DNA from: CBDFHC01 sp965247585
GTDB lineage: Bacteria > Chloroflexota > Dehalococcoidia > Lucifugimonadales > GCA-2712585
DNA length: 64,000 nt
Reading direction: 5' to 3'
Assembly (NCBI GenBank): GCA_965247585.1
Contig: CBDFHC010000003.1
Location: 186,001 to 250,000 of the forward strand
How positions within the stretch are numbered: the first letter of the stretch is position 1; each line of letters starts with the position of its first letter. A program made the translations under genes and the position numbers. The notes under the pieces were generated by a model that made no database searches, had not been told where the DNA came from, and saw nothing but the letters and a program-made list of their open reading frames with translations. This document shows, one piece after another, positions 52,408-60,922 of the stretch.

Positions 52408-54009
52408 TCAGGCCTGGTGCACGGTCCGGCCGCCTACAATCGTGCGTTCAACCGTGATGTCCTTGATGATGTGGGGGTCCACGGCGGTGGGGTCCTTGGC
52501 GAGAACCACCAGGTCCGCCAGCTTACCGGCTTCTATGGAGCCTTTTACGTCCTCTTCAAAAGACGCGTAGGCCCCATTGAGGGTGTAAACCCTCAGGGCC
52601 TCTTCCACGGTGATGCGCTGGTTGGCGCCCCAGGTGCGCCCGGCGTAGTCGGTCCGGGTGACGCAGCTCTGGATGCCCAGGAGGGGTTCGAAGGGGCCGG
52701 GGGGATAGTCGGTGGCGCCGGTGGAGTTGATACCGTAGTCAATAAACGAGCGTTGGGCGAACATCCACTGGAGCCGCTCTTCGCCGTAGAAGGGCATCTT
52801 TTCGCCGTGATAGTAGACGTAGGTGCAAAAGGGTGTGGCGACGCAGCCCAGAGCTTTGATTCGGCGAAGAAGGTCCGGGTTGACTACTGTGCAGTGCTCC
52901 AGCCGGAGCCGGGCGTCAGGCTTGGGCAGCTCTCGGAGGGCGGTTTCGTAAGCGGTAAGGACCATGTCTATGGCGGCGTCACCGTTGGAGTGGGTGCAGA
53001 CCTGGAACCCGGCCTGGTGTATCCGGCTGACCCAGTGCTGAGTCTCCTGGGGGTCCATGGCGCGGATGCCGTGGTCGCAGGGGCTGCCAATGTAGGGCTT
53101 GGAGAGGAAGGCAGTGCGGGAGCCGATGGCGCCGTCCGAGACCAGCTTGATGCCGCCGATTTTTAGCATGTTGTCGCCGAAGCCGGAGGTGATGCCGGCG
53201 TCCCGCATGTCTTCGAAGTGGTCTTTGATCATGAGCAGGTAGGTGCGGAGGGTAAGGTCGCCGTTGCTCCGTCCGTCCTGGTAGGTGCGAAGCTGGTCGG
53301 TGTCCACCATGGCGTCGTGGACGCTGGTCAGGCCCGCCCCGGTGAGCATCTGGCAGATCAGCTCCAGGCCGCGGCGGCGGTCCGTGGCGGTGACGGGAGG
53401 AAGGAAGTCATTCGTTACGCGGTCGGTGGCGCGCTCGTAGAGGGTGCCGTTGGGCTCGCCGGTTTCCGGGTCGCGGCCTATGCGGCCACCCGAGGGGTCC
53501 GGCGAGTCCTTGGTATAGCCCGTCAGCTCCAGGCCCCGGGAGTTGAGCATCATATCGTGGCCCGCCCGGTGGGCCACCATCACCGGGTGGTCGGTGGAGA
53601 CCGCGTCCAGGTCGTGGCGGGTGAGGAAGCGGTTCTCGGCGGTCTTGGTGTCGTCGAACTTGAAGCCCATGACCCACTGGCCCTGGGAGGTGTATTGGGC
53701 GCGGCTTTTCATGGCGGTGATGACGGACTCTATGGAGTCCAGGGCGCAGTCCTCCTGCATGACGTGCCGGATGCCGGAGTAAAGGACGTGAATGTGGGCG
53801 TCTATGAAGCCGGGGAGGACGGTGCTGCCGGCGAGGTCCAGCACCTGGGTCTCTTTGCCCCGCAGGCCGTCTATCTCATCGTTGCCGCCCACGCCGATGA
53901 GCTTGTCGCCCCAGATCGCCAGCGACTGGGCCCGAGGTTGGGAGGGGTCCATGGTGATGACGTTGGCGTTCTTGATGATGGTGTCGGCGCGGAGGCTGGA
54001 GCTGGGCAT
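52408..54009 (-). CDS. Amidohydrolase family 3 protein (YtcJ-like)
   Basis: 533 residues. The small beta domain (DTIIKNANVITMDPSQPRAQ ... LPGFIDAHIHV) is followed by a TIM barrel. Metal ligands: His-x-His in DAHIHVLYSG, His in MVAHRAGHDMM, His in VCTHSNGDAAIDMVL and Asp in YGINSTGATDYPPG. Family members hydrolyse N-acyl or formyl amide bonds. It is first of a two-gene operon with the FAD monooxygenase; together they might degrade an amide-linked aromatic compound (inference). Confidence 0.88.
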   Translation of the reverse strand: MPSSSLRADTIIKNANVITMDPSQPRAQSLAIWGDKLIGVGGNDEIDGLRGKETQVLDLAGSTVLPGFIDAHIHVLYSGIRHVMQEDCALDSIESVITAMKSRAQYTSQGQWVMGFKFDDTKTAENRFLTRHDLDAVSTDHPVMVAHRAGHDMMLNSRGLELTGYTKDSPDPSGGRIGRDPETGEPNGTLYERATDRVTNDFLPPVTATDRRRGLELICQMLTGAGLTSVHDAMVDTDQLRTYQDGRSNGDLTLRTYLLMIKDHFEDMRDAGITSGFGDNMLKIGGIKLVSDGAIGSRTAFLSKPYIGSPCDHGIRAMDPQETQHWVSRIHQAGFQVCTHSNGDAAIDMVLTAYETALRELPKPDARLRLEHCTVVNPDLLRRIKALGCVATPFCTYVYYHGEKMPFYGEERLQWMFAQRSFIDYGINSTGATDYPPGPFEPLLGIQSCVTRTDYAGRTWGANQRITVEEALRVYTLNGAYASFEEDVKGSIEAGKLADLVVLAKDPTAVDPHIIKDITVERTIVGGRTVHQA

Positions 54010-54157
54010 GTCGGTTCCTTTCTGGGGAGGTTGAGGTAGGTCTGCGGTGGATTATAGAGGAACGCTGGGAGGGGGTCACGGTGGGGGGTGGGGTAGGCGC
54101 GTAGCGGCTTGTAGTGCGAGCCCGTCTGGCTGGGTGGTGCAGGGGTTGAGTGGTAAC

Positions 54158-54188
54158 GGCTCGTCCTTCGAGGGCCTCAGGACGAGCC
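54158..54188. other. Long intergenic hairpin
   Basis: GGCTCGTCCT (54158-54167) pairs perfectly with AGGACGAGCC (54179-54188) around an 11-base loop. It lies between the divergent amidohydrolase and MFS genes, and similar GGCTCATCC-type hairpins are a common dispersed repeat in bacterial genomes. Confidence 0.7.
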
Positions 54189-54323
54189 GGCTGCGAGGAA
54201 CAGAACAGCAAGGAAAGCGTCGCCCCACCGGGTTCTCAGTCGTCCCAACGGTGCCAGGACCCCTCCAGAATGGCAGACGTAAGCGCTGTCGCTTAGGGGA
54301 GTGGCGGGGAGTATGCTGCGGGG

Positions 54324-55577
54324 ATGCAGCCGCCGCTACAGCAACAGGTGCCGTGGTACGCCAGGCCGCGCCTATTAAGGTCGCTGGCGGAGAAGGACTG
54401 GTGGGTCCTGTGGCTGGCGGGACACCTGTGGCACTTCGCGTTTTGGGTAGACCTGCTGGTGCTGGGGTGGCTGGTGCTGGACATTTCGGACTCACCGCTG
54501 AAAGTGGGGCTGGTGGGGGCGGCCCGGATGGCGCCCATGGGGGTGCTGGGGTTTCTTTTCGGGGCGCTGGGAGACCGGTTCCCCAAGCGGCGCATCTTGC
54601 TGGCGGCGCAGGTGGTGAACACCGCAGCCACCATGGGGCTGGCGGCGGTGCTGCTGTTGGGTGTGGAGGAGCTGTGGCACATCTACCTGGCGGCGGTAGT
54701 GACCGGGTGCGCCTGGGCGGCGGACTACCCGAACCGGCGGGCGTTCATTCGGGAGCTGGTTCCGGACCGGCTCATGGTGAACGCCATGTCGCTGGACATA
54801 GTTTCGATGTCCGGTATGAGCGTGGTGGGGAGGCTGGCGGCGGGAGGGATACTGGCGCTGGCGGGGGCGTCAGGCATTTACGTTCTACTGTCCGGCGTGT
54901 ACGTGGTGGGGTTATTCTTGCTGGCGCGGGTGTCCAATCCCGGGAGTGCAGCGCCAACCGATGTGCCGCGAGCGCCGACGTTAAGAGGCCTTAAAGAGGC
55001 GCTACGGTACGGACTCTCCTTGCCTGCGTTGAGAGGGGTGCTGATAGTCACGGTGATCGTCAACTTCCTGGTGTTCCCGTACAACCAACTGGCGCCGGTG
55101 TTCGCCCGGGACGTTTTGGGGGTGGGGCCGGGGCTGCTGGGGCTGCTGACGGCAATGGAGGGGTTGGGGATGATGATTGGGGCCATGCTGCTGGCCTCCG
55201 TAGGGTCGGTGAGCCGGTTGGGGCTGGTGTTTGTGGCGGGGGCGATATTCGCCACGGTGGCAGTGATTCTGTTCAGCCTGTCGTCGGTGTACATAGTGTC
55301 GCTGGCTATAGTGCTGCTGGTAGGGGTGGGGATGTCCGGGTTCGCAACGATGCAGAACGTGATTCCGGTGTCGGAGGCCAGGCCGGACATGAGGGCGCGA
55401 GCGCTGGGGGTGATGACGCTGGCGATTGGGGCGCACCCGCTGGGGATGGTGTACGGAGGGGCGATGGCGGCCAGCTTTTCGGCGCCCACGGCGGTCCAGA
55501 TCAACGGGCTGGTGGGGCTGGCGCTGTTGGTGGTGGTGCTAGTGCTGTACGCAGGGTTGAGGAGGTACAGGGTTTGA
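54324..55577 (+). CDS. Major facilitator superfamily transporter
   Basis: 417 residues with about 12 predicted membrane helices. The helix 2-3 loop motif GALGDRFPKRRIL matches MFS motif A. A helix-4/5 RxxxR region (YPNRRAFIRELVPDRLMVNA) fits multidrug exporters of the MFS_3 or enterobactin-exporter type. The substrate is unknown, export is likelier than import. The gene stands alone, with a GC-rich upstream region and a long hairpin. Confidence 0.88.
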   Translation: MQPPLQQQVPWYARPRLLRSLAEKDWWVLWLAGHLWHFAFWVDLLVLGWLVLDISDSPLKVGLVGAARMAPMGVLGFLFGALGDRFPKRRILLAAQVVNTAATMGLAAVLLLGVEELWHIYLAAVVTGCAWAADYPNRRAFIRELVPDRLMVNAMSLDIVSMSGMSVVGRLAAGGILALAGASGIYVLLSGVYVVGLFLLARVSNPGSAAPTDVPRAPTLRGLKEALRYGLSLPALRGVLIVTVIVNFLVFPYNQLAPVFARDVLGVGPGLLGLLTAMEGLGMMIGAMLLASVGSVSRLGLVFVAGAIFATVAVILFSLSSVYIVSLAIVLLVGVGMSGFATMQNVIPVSEARPDMRARALGVMTLAIGAHPLGMVYGGAMAASFSAPTAVQINGLVGLALLVVVLVLYAGLRRYRV

Positions 55578-55711
55578 GGGACGCGAGAGGGTGGCGTTGA
55601 CAGGTATGAGGGCAGCGATTATTTTTGACCTGGCCGGGGGCGAATGATGTGGAGCGGTGGTTGGGCCGGGTGGACCATTGACCAGGAACGCCGGAGCAGG
55701 AGGAGACCAGA

Positions 55712-56827
55712 ATGACAGGCTATCGTTTGATTTCGTCAGACTCGCACGTGTTCGAGCCGCCGGACCTGTGGGAGAAGCGTATTGACCCGGAGTACCGCGC
55801 CCGGGCGCCGCGGTTGGTGCATGAGGCGGAGACGGACCAGTGGTACTCCGACGGCGACATCAAGTTCGGGATAGTTGGCAGCAACTCCCAGGCGGGGGAG
55901 CGCTTCGAGTCGCCGGAGAACATACGCCGCGAGGGGCGGTATGAGGATGCCAGGCCGGGTGGGATGGACCCCCAGGCCCACGTGGAGGATATGGACGTAG
56001 ATGGGGTGGTGAGCGGTGTGCTTTACCCTTCCATGGGGCTGACGGTGTATAGGGTGCCGTCGCCAGACCTGCTTTCGGCGATATTCCGGGCGTACAACGA
56101 CTGGCTGGCGGACTTCTGCGCGCCGTATCCGGACAGGCTAAAAGGGATAGCAATGATTAACGTGGACAGCGTGGCCGAGGGAGTGGCGGAGCTGCGCCGG
56201 GCGAAGGGGATCGGGCTGGCTGGGGCCATGATTCCACAGAGACCTCAGTTCGGGAGGTACGATCATTCAATGTACGAGCCGCTTTGGGCGGCGGCGGAGG
56301 AGCTGGAGATGCCCCTGAGTCTCCACGTAGACACCAACCGGTGGCGGTCAGTGAATGAGCGGGCGGGGATTTTCGAAGGGGGACTCGTGGAGTCAGTAAA
56401 CAACGAGTACAACATGAAGGACAACGTGGCGGCCATGCTCCTGTGCGGGATGTTCGAGCGGTATCCGAATTTGAAGGTAGGCGCGGTGGAGTACGAGGTC
56501 TTGTGGGCGCCGTACATGCTTCGGCGGCTGGACACCATCTACCATGACCGGCCGCGGAATTTTGACTTCAGGTATGCCGGAGACGCGGTGCCCAGCGATT
56601 TTTTCCGCCGGAACATGTTTGTTAGCTTCCAGGAGGATGCGTTGGGGATGCAGCTGCGGGAATACACTGGGGTGGAGACGCTGATGTGGGCTTCAGACTA
56701 CCCCCACGCGGAGTCGACCTTCCCCAGGTCGAAACAGATCGTGGAGGAGATACTGGAAGGGATCCCGGAGGATGAGAAAGGGATGATAGCGGGGGAGAAC
56801 TGCGCTCGCGTGTATGGGATCAAGTAA
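55712..56827 (+). CDS. Amidohydrolase family 2 (metal-dependent, TIM-barrel) protein
   Basis: 371 residues with AGGAGGAGAC upstream. Begins ISSDSHVFEPPDLWEKRI, the usual His-containing start of the family, and carries MPLSLHVDTNRWRS in the barrel and LMWASDYPHAESTFPRSK near the end (metal Asp and His). Family members include decarboxylases and hydrolases such as ACMSD. The substrate is unknown. A hairpin repeat (minus orientation) follows the stop. Confidence 0.88.
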   Translation: MTGYRLISSDSHVFEPPDLWEKRIDPEYRARAPRLVHEAETDQWYSDGDIKFGIVGSNSQAGERFESPENIRREGRYEDARPGGMDPQAHVEDMDVDGVVSGVLYPSMGLTVYRVPSPDLLSAIFRAYNDWLADFCAPYPDRLKGIAMINVDSVAEGVAELRRAKGIGLAGAMIPQRPQFGRYDHSMYEPLWAAAEELEMPLSLHVDTNRWRSVNERAGIFEGGLVESVNNEYNMKDNVAAMLLCGMFERYPNLKVGAVEYEVLWAPYMLRRLDTIYHDRPRNFDFRYAGDAVPSDFFRRNMFVSFQEDALGMQLREYTGVETLMWASDYPHAESTFPRSKQIVEEILEGIPEDEKGMIAGENCARVYGIK

Positions 56828-56839
56828 GGGGGGGATGAT

Positions 56840-56915
56840 TTCTGAGGGACGCCCTCAGACTCCCGCCAGAGTGGGTATTCCCCCTCTGGACTCCCCCTCG
56901 GCAGGCGTGCTTCAA
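56840..56915 (-). repeat. Hairpin-rich dispersed repeat, copy 10 (short form)
   Basis: On the minus strand: CCAGAGGGGG...CCCACTCTGG (stem 1), CGGGAGT, then CTGAGGG-CGT-CCCTCAG (stem 2). No 3' module. Confidence 0.85.
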
Positions 56916-57002
56916 GTTAGGATGTTTCTATTCTCAGGAGGATGACGAGGTGCAAGGTTGTAAGGGAAATGAGTCTGAAGAGCTCAGAGAGACGGAGAAA
57001 AT

Positions 57003-57203
57003 ATGGCACAAGAGATAACGCCGGAGTTGGTCCGGAAAATGGCGGAGCTGGCGGGGGTGAATGTGACGGAGCAGCACATGGATATTGTGGTGCGGCAGCT
57101 ACAGATCCTGGAGGACGGGCTGGCGCCGGTGACGGATGAGATGTTAGAGGGCATTGAGCCGTTCTACAACATGACGTTGCCCGTGGAGAAATCCAATGGC
57201 TAA
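57003..57203 (+). CDS. GatC/AtzG-like small partner of the amidase
   Basis: 66 residues. EITPELVRKMAELAGVNVTE and RQLQILEDGLAPVTDEMLEG form two helices as in AtzG/GatC-type proteins that wrap around an amidase. Its stop overlaps the ATG of the amidase gene by eight bases (57196-57203), implying coupling. Ribosome site GGAGAAA. Confidence 0.75.
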   Translation: MAQEITPELVRKMAELAGVNVTEQHMDIVVRQLQILEDGLAPVTDEMLEGIEPFYNMTLPVEKSNG

Positions 57204-58614
57204 TGAAGAGGCGTTGAACCTATCAATAGACGAGCTAGGGGCGGCGTACCGGCAAAAGAGGCTCTCGCCGGTGGAGGTGACGCAGGCGGCGCTGGCGCGA
57301 ATCCGGCGGTTGGACGATGACCTGCGGGCGTTCATCACGGTGACGGAGGAGCTGGCGCTGGAGCAGGCGCGTAGGGCGGAGGAGGAGCTGGCCCGCGGGG
57401 TGGACCGTGGGCCGCTGCACGGTGTGCCAATTGCTCTCAAGGACCTTTACGACACGGAAGGGATTCTGACCACGGGCGGCTCTTCGATATTCAGGGAGAA
57501 CGTGCCGGAGCGGGACGCCACCACGGTCTCGAAGCTGAAGGAGGCGGGTACCGTGCTGTTGGGGAAGACCAACCTGCACGAGTTCGCCACCGGGTCTACC
57601 AGTGACAACCCGACCTTCGGAACGTGCCGCAACGCCTGGGACCGGGAGCGCATACCCGGTGGGTCCAGCGGTGGCTCCGCCGTAGCGGTGGCCACTGGGA
57701 TGGCGTTCATGGCCATGGGCAGCGATACGGGAGGGTCTATACGGTCGCCGGCCGCGCTGAACGGCGTGGTCGGGTTCAAGCCCACCTACGGACTGGTAAG
57801 CCGGCACGGGGTCATGGGGCTTAGCTGGTCCATGGACCACGCGGGGCCGTTGACCAAGACGGTGAAGGACGCCGCGCACTCAATGCGGGTGCTGGCGGGC
57901 TACGACCCGAAGGACCCCACCAGCGTCCGGATGGACGTGCCGGACTTCGCTGCAGAGCTGGGGAAGGGGTTGAAAGGGCTGAGGGTGGGGATACCGAAGG
58001 AGTATTTCTTCCAGGAGTGTACCGAAGAGGTGGCGGAGATGGCGCACCGGGCCATTGCGGTGCTGGAGGAGTTGGGGGCCGAAGTGCGGGAGGTCTCGAT
58101 ACCGCACGCCGCGCTGGCGCCGCCGTCCCACTTCGCGGCGATGCTTTCGGAGGCGGCGGTGACGCACAGGCGGCTGCTTCGAGAGCGGATAGACGACTAC
58201 AGCCGGGACGTGGGTGGACGGCTGCTGGCGGGATCGCTCATCTCCGCGGACATGTACCACAAGGCCCAGCGGGTGCGGGAACTGGTGGACCGCGAGGTGA
58301 GGCAGGCGATGAAGGAGGTGGACCTGCTGGCCACGGCAAACAACCCCATCACGGCGCCGAAGATTGGGCAGGAAATGGTTAACATAAGGGGGCAAGATGT
58401 GTGGGTGATGAGCCTGATGTCGCGGCTGATCCACATACACAACTGCACGGGAGTGCCGGCGATTACGGTGCCGTGCGGGTTCGCTTCGGACGGTATGCCC
58501 GTGGGTCTGCACTTGGCGGGCCGGCTGTATGAGGATGCCACCGTGCTCCGGGCGGCGCACGCCTATGAGCAGGCAACGGAGTGGCATGCCAGGCGTCCGC
58601 CGGTGGTGGGGTAG
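57196..58614 (+). CDS. Amidase (amidase signature family, GatA/AtzE-like)
   Basis: 472 residues. Catalytic triad of amidase-signature enzymes: Lys82 in IALKDLYDTEG, a cis-Ser in PGGSSGGSAVAVA (156/157) and the nucleophile Ser180 in GSDTGGSIRSPA. Rest of the family pattern: NPTFGTCRNAWDRERIPGG and GFKPTYGLVSRHG. Cleaves an amide or transfers ammonia; the GatC-like partner gene upstream matches AtzG-AtzE and GatC-GatA pairs. True GatA function is uncertain because gatB is not here. Confidence 0.9.
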   Translation: MANEEALNLSIDELGAAYRQKRLSPVEVTQAALARIRRLDDDLRAFITVTEELALEQARRAEEELARGVDRGPLHGVPIALKDLYDTEGILTTGGSSIFRENVPERDATTVSKLKEAGTVLLGKTNLHEFATGSTSDNPTFGTCRNAWDRERIPGGSSGGSAVAVATGMAFMAMGSDTGGSIRSPAALNGVVGFKPTYGLVSRHGVMGLSWSMDHAGPLTKTVKDAAHSMRVLAGYDPKDPTSVRMDVPDFAAELGKGLKGLRVGIPKEYFFQECTEEVAEMAHRAIAVLEELGAEVREVSIPHAALAPPSHFAAMLSEAAVTHRRLLRERIDDYSRDVGGRLLAGSLISADMYHKAQRVRELVDREVRQAMKEVDLLATANNPITAPKIGQEMVNIRGQDVWVMSLMSRLIHIHNCTGVPAITVPCGFASDGMPVGLHLAGRLYEDATVLRAAHAYEQATEWHARRPPVVG

Positions 58615-58620
58615 GGGGTC

Positions 58621-58637
58621 GGGACAAGGAGTGTCCC
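58621..58637 (+). terminator. Possible terminator hairpin after the amidase gene
   Basis: GGGACA-AGGAG-TGTCCC, 6-bp stem, seven bases after the amidase stop. It has no U tail. Confidence 0.35.
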
Positions 58638-58768
58638 TCTCTCGCCTTCCCCCTCGAACGCGCCTCGAAGGGCGGACAGTTGTTTTTCAATGGGGTCAGT
58701 GACGGCGAAGGCTTAACGGCTTAATTTTGGTTCCGGCAATCAAGGGTCACTAGGGTGGAGGCTGGCAA

Positions 58769-58999
58769 ATGGCGAAGGCGTATGTGCTGATTAACGTGGA
58801 CACGGCGTACACCACCCAGGTGGTGCAGCGGATTAGCGGTCTTTCCGGCGTAGGGGAGGTGCACGAGGTGCTGGGGCCGTTCGACGTGGTGGCGGAGGTG
58901 GAGACCACGGGGATGGAGGACATCGTGATGGTGCTGCGTCAAGAGATACGTGTGATCCCGGGAGTGCGGAACACCATGACATGCATCACGGTGGACTAG
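58769..58999 (+). CDS. Stand-alone Lrp/AsnC ligand-binding (RAM/ACT-like) domain protein
   Basis: 76 residues. AKAYVLINVDTAYTTQVVQR and VHEVLGPFDVVAEVETTGME match the C-terminal effector-binding domain of Lrp/AsnC regulators; no DNA-binding HTH is present. Such SAM proteins (stand-alone RAM domains) may assemble with full-length regulators and bind amino acids. Ribosome site GGTGGAGG. Confidence 0.87.
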   Translation: MAKAYVLINVDTAYTTQVVQRISGLSGVGEVHEVLGPFDVVAEVETTGMEDIVMVLRQEIRVIPGVRNTMTCITVD

Positions 59000-59009
59000 G
59001 GCGAAGTTA

Positions 59010-59085
59010 ATCTGAGGAGCGCCTCAGCCTTCCATCCACATGGATTCACAGGGATGGACTCCCCCGGTGCAGGCGTCCTCTAAGG
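59010..59085 (-). repeat. Hairpin-rich dispersed repeat, copy 11 (short form)
   Basis: Stem 1 has changed to TCCATCC (59031-59037) paired with GGATGGA (59052-59058). Stem 2 is CTGAGG-AGCG-CCTCAG. The sequence between the stems is still GGGAGT-like on the minus strand. Confidence 0.8.
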
Positions 59086-59160
59086 GATGATGTTTCCGTT
59101 GGCGGAAGGTGGCGCGGCCTGATGATGGCGGCAAGAGGGAAGCGGTGGTGACGCCTTTGG

Positions 59161-59472
59161 TCAGATAGCGGCGGCCGGGGCGTCTATGTCGTCGCGCCAA
59201 AGGCGGACGAGGGGTTCCCCTTGGACGAAGGGTTGGATCTGGCCGAGAATTTTGCGGCGGTTAGGGTCGCGCTCCCAGGCTTCCCAGGAGCGTATGCTGG
59301 GCCAGGTGCTGATGGCCATGAAGCGGGCCGGGTTGTAGGCGTCAATGACGGTTTCGCCGGAGATGTAACCGGGCTGCTCCATGGCGAGGATTCGGAGCTC
59401 CCGGAACAAGCCGTTGAGCTCCCGCCAGGCGCCGGACTTAGGTACGCGTTTCATTGAAACTTTGACGGCCAT
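59161..59472 (-). CDS. Antibiotic-biosynthesis-monooxygenase-like (ABM) domain protein
   Basis: 103 residues, ferredoxin-like fold: KVSMKRVPKSGAWRELNGLF, EQPGYISGETVIDAYNPARF and MAISTWPSIRSWEAWERDP. Family members are small dimeric oxygenases or haem-degrading proteins without cofactor. Start ATG 59472; a GTG at 59484 with stronger purines upstream is an alternative. It follows an ORF at 59438-59635 and a Usp-like gene on the same strand and overlaps the former by about 35 bases. Confidence 0.78.
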   Translation of the reverse strand: MAVKVSMKRVPKSGAWRELNGLFRELRILAMEQPGYISGETVIDAYNPARFMAISTWPSIRSWEAWERDPNRRKILGQIQPFVQGEPLVRLWRDDIDAPAAAI

Positions 59473-59635
59473 TGGAGCACCCAACCCCTTCCCCTAATTG
59501 CCCGCCTTCAATGAACAGCACGGAGTCGTGCTCGGCGGAGGCTGTGGAAACGACGTGGGCCAGCTTGAAAGCCTCATCTTCGGTTAGAGAATGGAATAGC
59601 TGATCGGACCGCAGCCCTACCGCACCCCAGATCAT
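59438..59635 (-). CDS. Small hypothetical protein coupled to the Usp-like gene
   Basis: 65 residues from the ATG at 59635, which overlaps the TGA of the Usp-like gene (59632-59635, ATGA). LFHSLTEDEAFKLAHVVSTA and SVLFIEGGQLGEGVG suggest an alpha/beta fold. No family known. Evidence is the coupled start and placement between two real genes on the same strand. Confidence 0.45.
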   Translation of the reverse strand: MIWGAVGLRSDQLFHSLTEDEAFKLAHVVSTASAEHDSVLFIEGGQLGEGVGCSNGRQSFNETRT

Positions 59636-60105
59636 GACCGCGCTGCTTGAAGTTGATTTAGTCGCTCCAGTTCCCTGTGAGTGAATATGCGAACGTCCAT
59701 GGGCGCCTTGCGGCGCACCTGTTTGGCAATGCTGGGGAGGAGGTAGCGGTCCAGGCCACGGCGAGGCTGGGTGTAGATGGCTATAAGGTCGGCCTCCTCC
59801 CGGATGGCCGCGTCTATGATGGCCTGGGGAATGGACTCGCTGACCACCACTTCGCACTGCCATTGGGCAGGGTTGCCGGTGACGCGCCGAACGGCCTCAT
59901 GGAGGTAGACCAGGGCGGAGAAGCGGTCTGTTTGCTGGATCTGGCCGGCCACCAGGGAGACTGCGCCGTGCATGTCCTGGGTGTGGACGGGTGGGGTTAC
60001 CTGCAGGAGCACCACGCGCGCGTCAGGATATTCCTGATGGACGCGAAAGCAGACGCGCTCAGCTTCCGGAGTGCAGTCCAGCGGTATCACAACTTTGCGG
60101 TACAT
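59632..60105 (-). CDS. Usp-like protein with degenerate ATP motif
   Basis: 157 residues from ATG 60105 (GGGAGG upstream); upstream codons of the frame are not family-like. It begins YRKVVIPLDCTPEAERV, where UspA has PLDGS, and ends YTQPRRGLDRYLLPSIAKQV, RKAPMDVRIF. The G-2x-G-9x-G-S signature is lost, so it probably does not bind ATP. First gene of a three-gene minus-strand chain. Confidence 0.72.
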   Translation of the reverse strand: MYRKVVIPLDCTPEAERVCFRVHQEYPDARVVLLQVTPPVHTQDMHGAVSLVAGQIQQTDRFSALVYLHEAVRRVTGNPAQWQCEVVVSESIPQAIIDAAIREEADLIAIYTQPRRGLDRYLLPSIAKQVRRKAPMDVRIFTHRELERLNQLQAARS

Positions 60106-60299
60106 CCACACCCTCCCTTGTGGACCGGCAACGGCCAAATGCGGTAGAAATGCGTTCACGCCTTGCCGTCAAAGGGAGAGGTTCCGGCGCTCAAAGCCGA
60201 GGGGCGAGTGCACCCCGCAAGCTAGCTGAAAGCGTAATGACCGCCTACGATATTGTCAACATTGTTCTAAGTTTCACAGAGTTATCGTAATATTGGGCG

Positions 60300-60319
60300 T
60301 TTGTGAAGCGTGTCACAAA
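60300..60319. promoter_or_regulatory. Crp/Fnr-type operator, perfect palindrome
   Basis: TTTGTGA (60300-60306), six bases, TCACAAA (60313-60319). The core TGTGA-N6-TCACA equals the CRP consensus and TTGTGA-N6-TCACAA also fits Rex-like sites. A further TTGTGA half-site follows at 60322-60327. It lies about 60 bases before the -35 of the RNA gene and in an AT-rich patch. Confidence 0.6.
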
Positions 60320-60360
60320 AATTGTGAAAGATTTAACAAAGCGATTTCGTATTAGTGTTC

Positions 60361-60389
60361 TTGACGAAAGGCAAAAGCTGTGTTACGGT
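60361..60389 (+). promoter_or_regulatory. Sigma-70-type promoter of the structured RNA
   Basis: -35 TTGACG (60361-60366), 17-base spacer, -10 TACGGT (60384-60389). Transcription would start near 60396. Confidence 0.55.
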
Positions 60390-60395
60390 GAATTG

Positions 60396-60920
60396 GACGC
60401 TAAGTAGCTCCTGGTGGAGGGATCACAGCGCCAACGCAACCGTCTCCAGTGTGAGCGGTGAAAAGGGCTGGAAGGCTCCAGCCTAACGGCCTACCGAAGC
60501 GTCGATCTAACCGGGAGGGGTTGGCTTCCCGTTCTTCTTTCAGTGGGTCCGGAGTAGGTCTGCCCAGGACGCCAACGGGGCTGCGGGCCATCCGGAATTG
60601 GGGATTAGGTGTGGTAATGGCGCAGGGCAAAACCCAGCGCGGAAAGAAGAAGGGACGAGGCACCATCCTCCTGAGTAGCGGGGAGGCGAACATGATAAGA
60701 CGGTATGTCTTGGACTGTCGATGGAACTGCCCCACTACGGGCCTGGCTGGTGGAGGCTGGTGATAAACCACCGGACCGCTAGTCAGGCGACAAGAAGCGG
60801 CTTCACGCACTAAAAAGTCACGGCGAATGGCGTCGTGAACGTGACACAGCTCATTAAAGCTGAAAGCCGTGGAGTTATGCTAGTAAAGAGAGGCAGGTCC
60901 TGAAAAGGCCTGCCTCTTTA
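60396..60920 (+). ncRNA. Large structured noncoding RNA, family not recognised
   Basis: About 525 bases with promoter and terminator and no convincing protein frame. Many hairpins are visible: TGGAG/CTCCA, GGCTGGA-AGGC-TCCAGCC (60466-60483), AACCGGGA/TCCCGTT, TCCGGA/TCCGGA closing a long internal domain, GCGC-A-GGG/CCC-A-GCGC (60620-60640), AAGAC/GTCTT, CCTGGCT/AGTCAGG with GGTGG/CCACC inside, GTCACG/CGTGAC (60817-60845) and CAGCT/AGCTG. It lacks the signatures of tmRNA, RNase P RNA, SRP RNA and 6S RNA. A frame of 101 codons exists inside it (60458-60763) but has no ribosome site or domain pattern. It may be a large RNA of the kind seen in OLE, GOLLD or ROOL, or a new family. Confidence 0.6.
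60885..60919 (+). terminator. Intrinsic terminator of the structured RNA
   Basis: AGAGGCAGG (60889-60897) pairs with CCTGCCTCT (60909-60917) with a short inner bulge; A-tract before and TTTA after. Nine perfect pairs. Confidence 0.75.
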
Positions 60921-60922
60921 AC

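Noticed and set aside
60458..60763. 101-codon frame inside the structured RNA
   Set aside because: No ribosome site or domain pattern, and it overlaps strong RNA hairpins.
60400..60810. 136-codon minus-strand frame over the RNA
   Set aside because: Pro-rich, low-complexity, antisense to the hairpins; likely a GC-rich chance frame.
60396..60920. Identity as RNase P RNA, tmRNA, SRP RNA, 6S RNA or a SAM/cobalamin riboswitch
   Set aside because: None of the conserved cores of these RNAs (P4/CR regions, tRNA-like ends, GGAAGCAGCC-type loop, B12 box) could be found.
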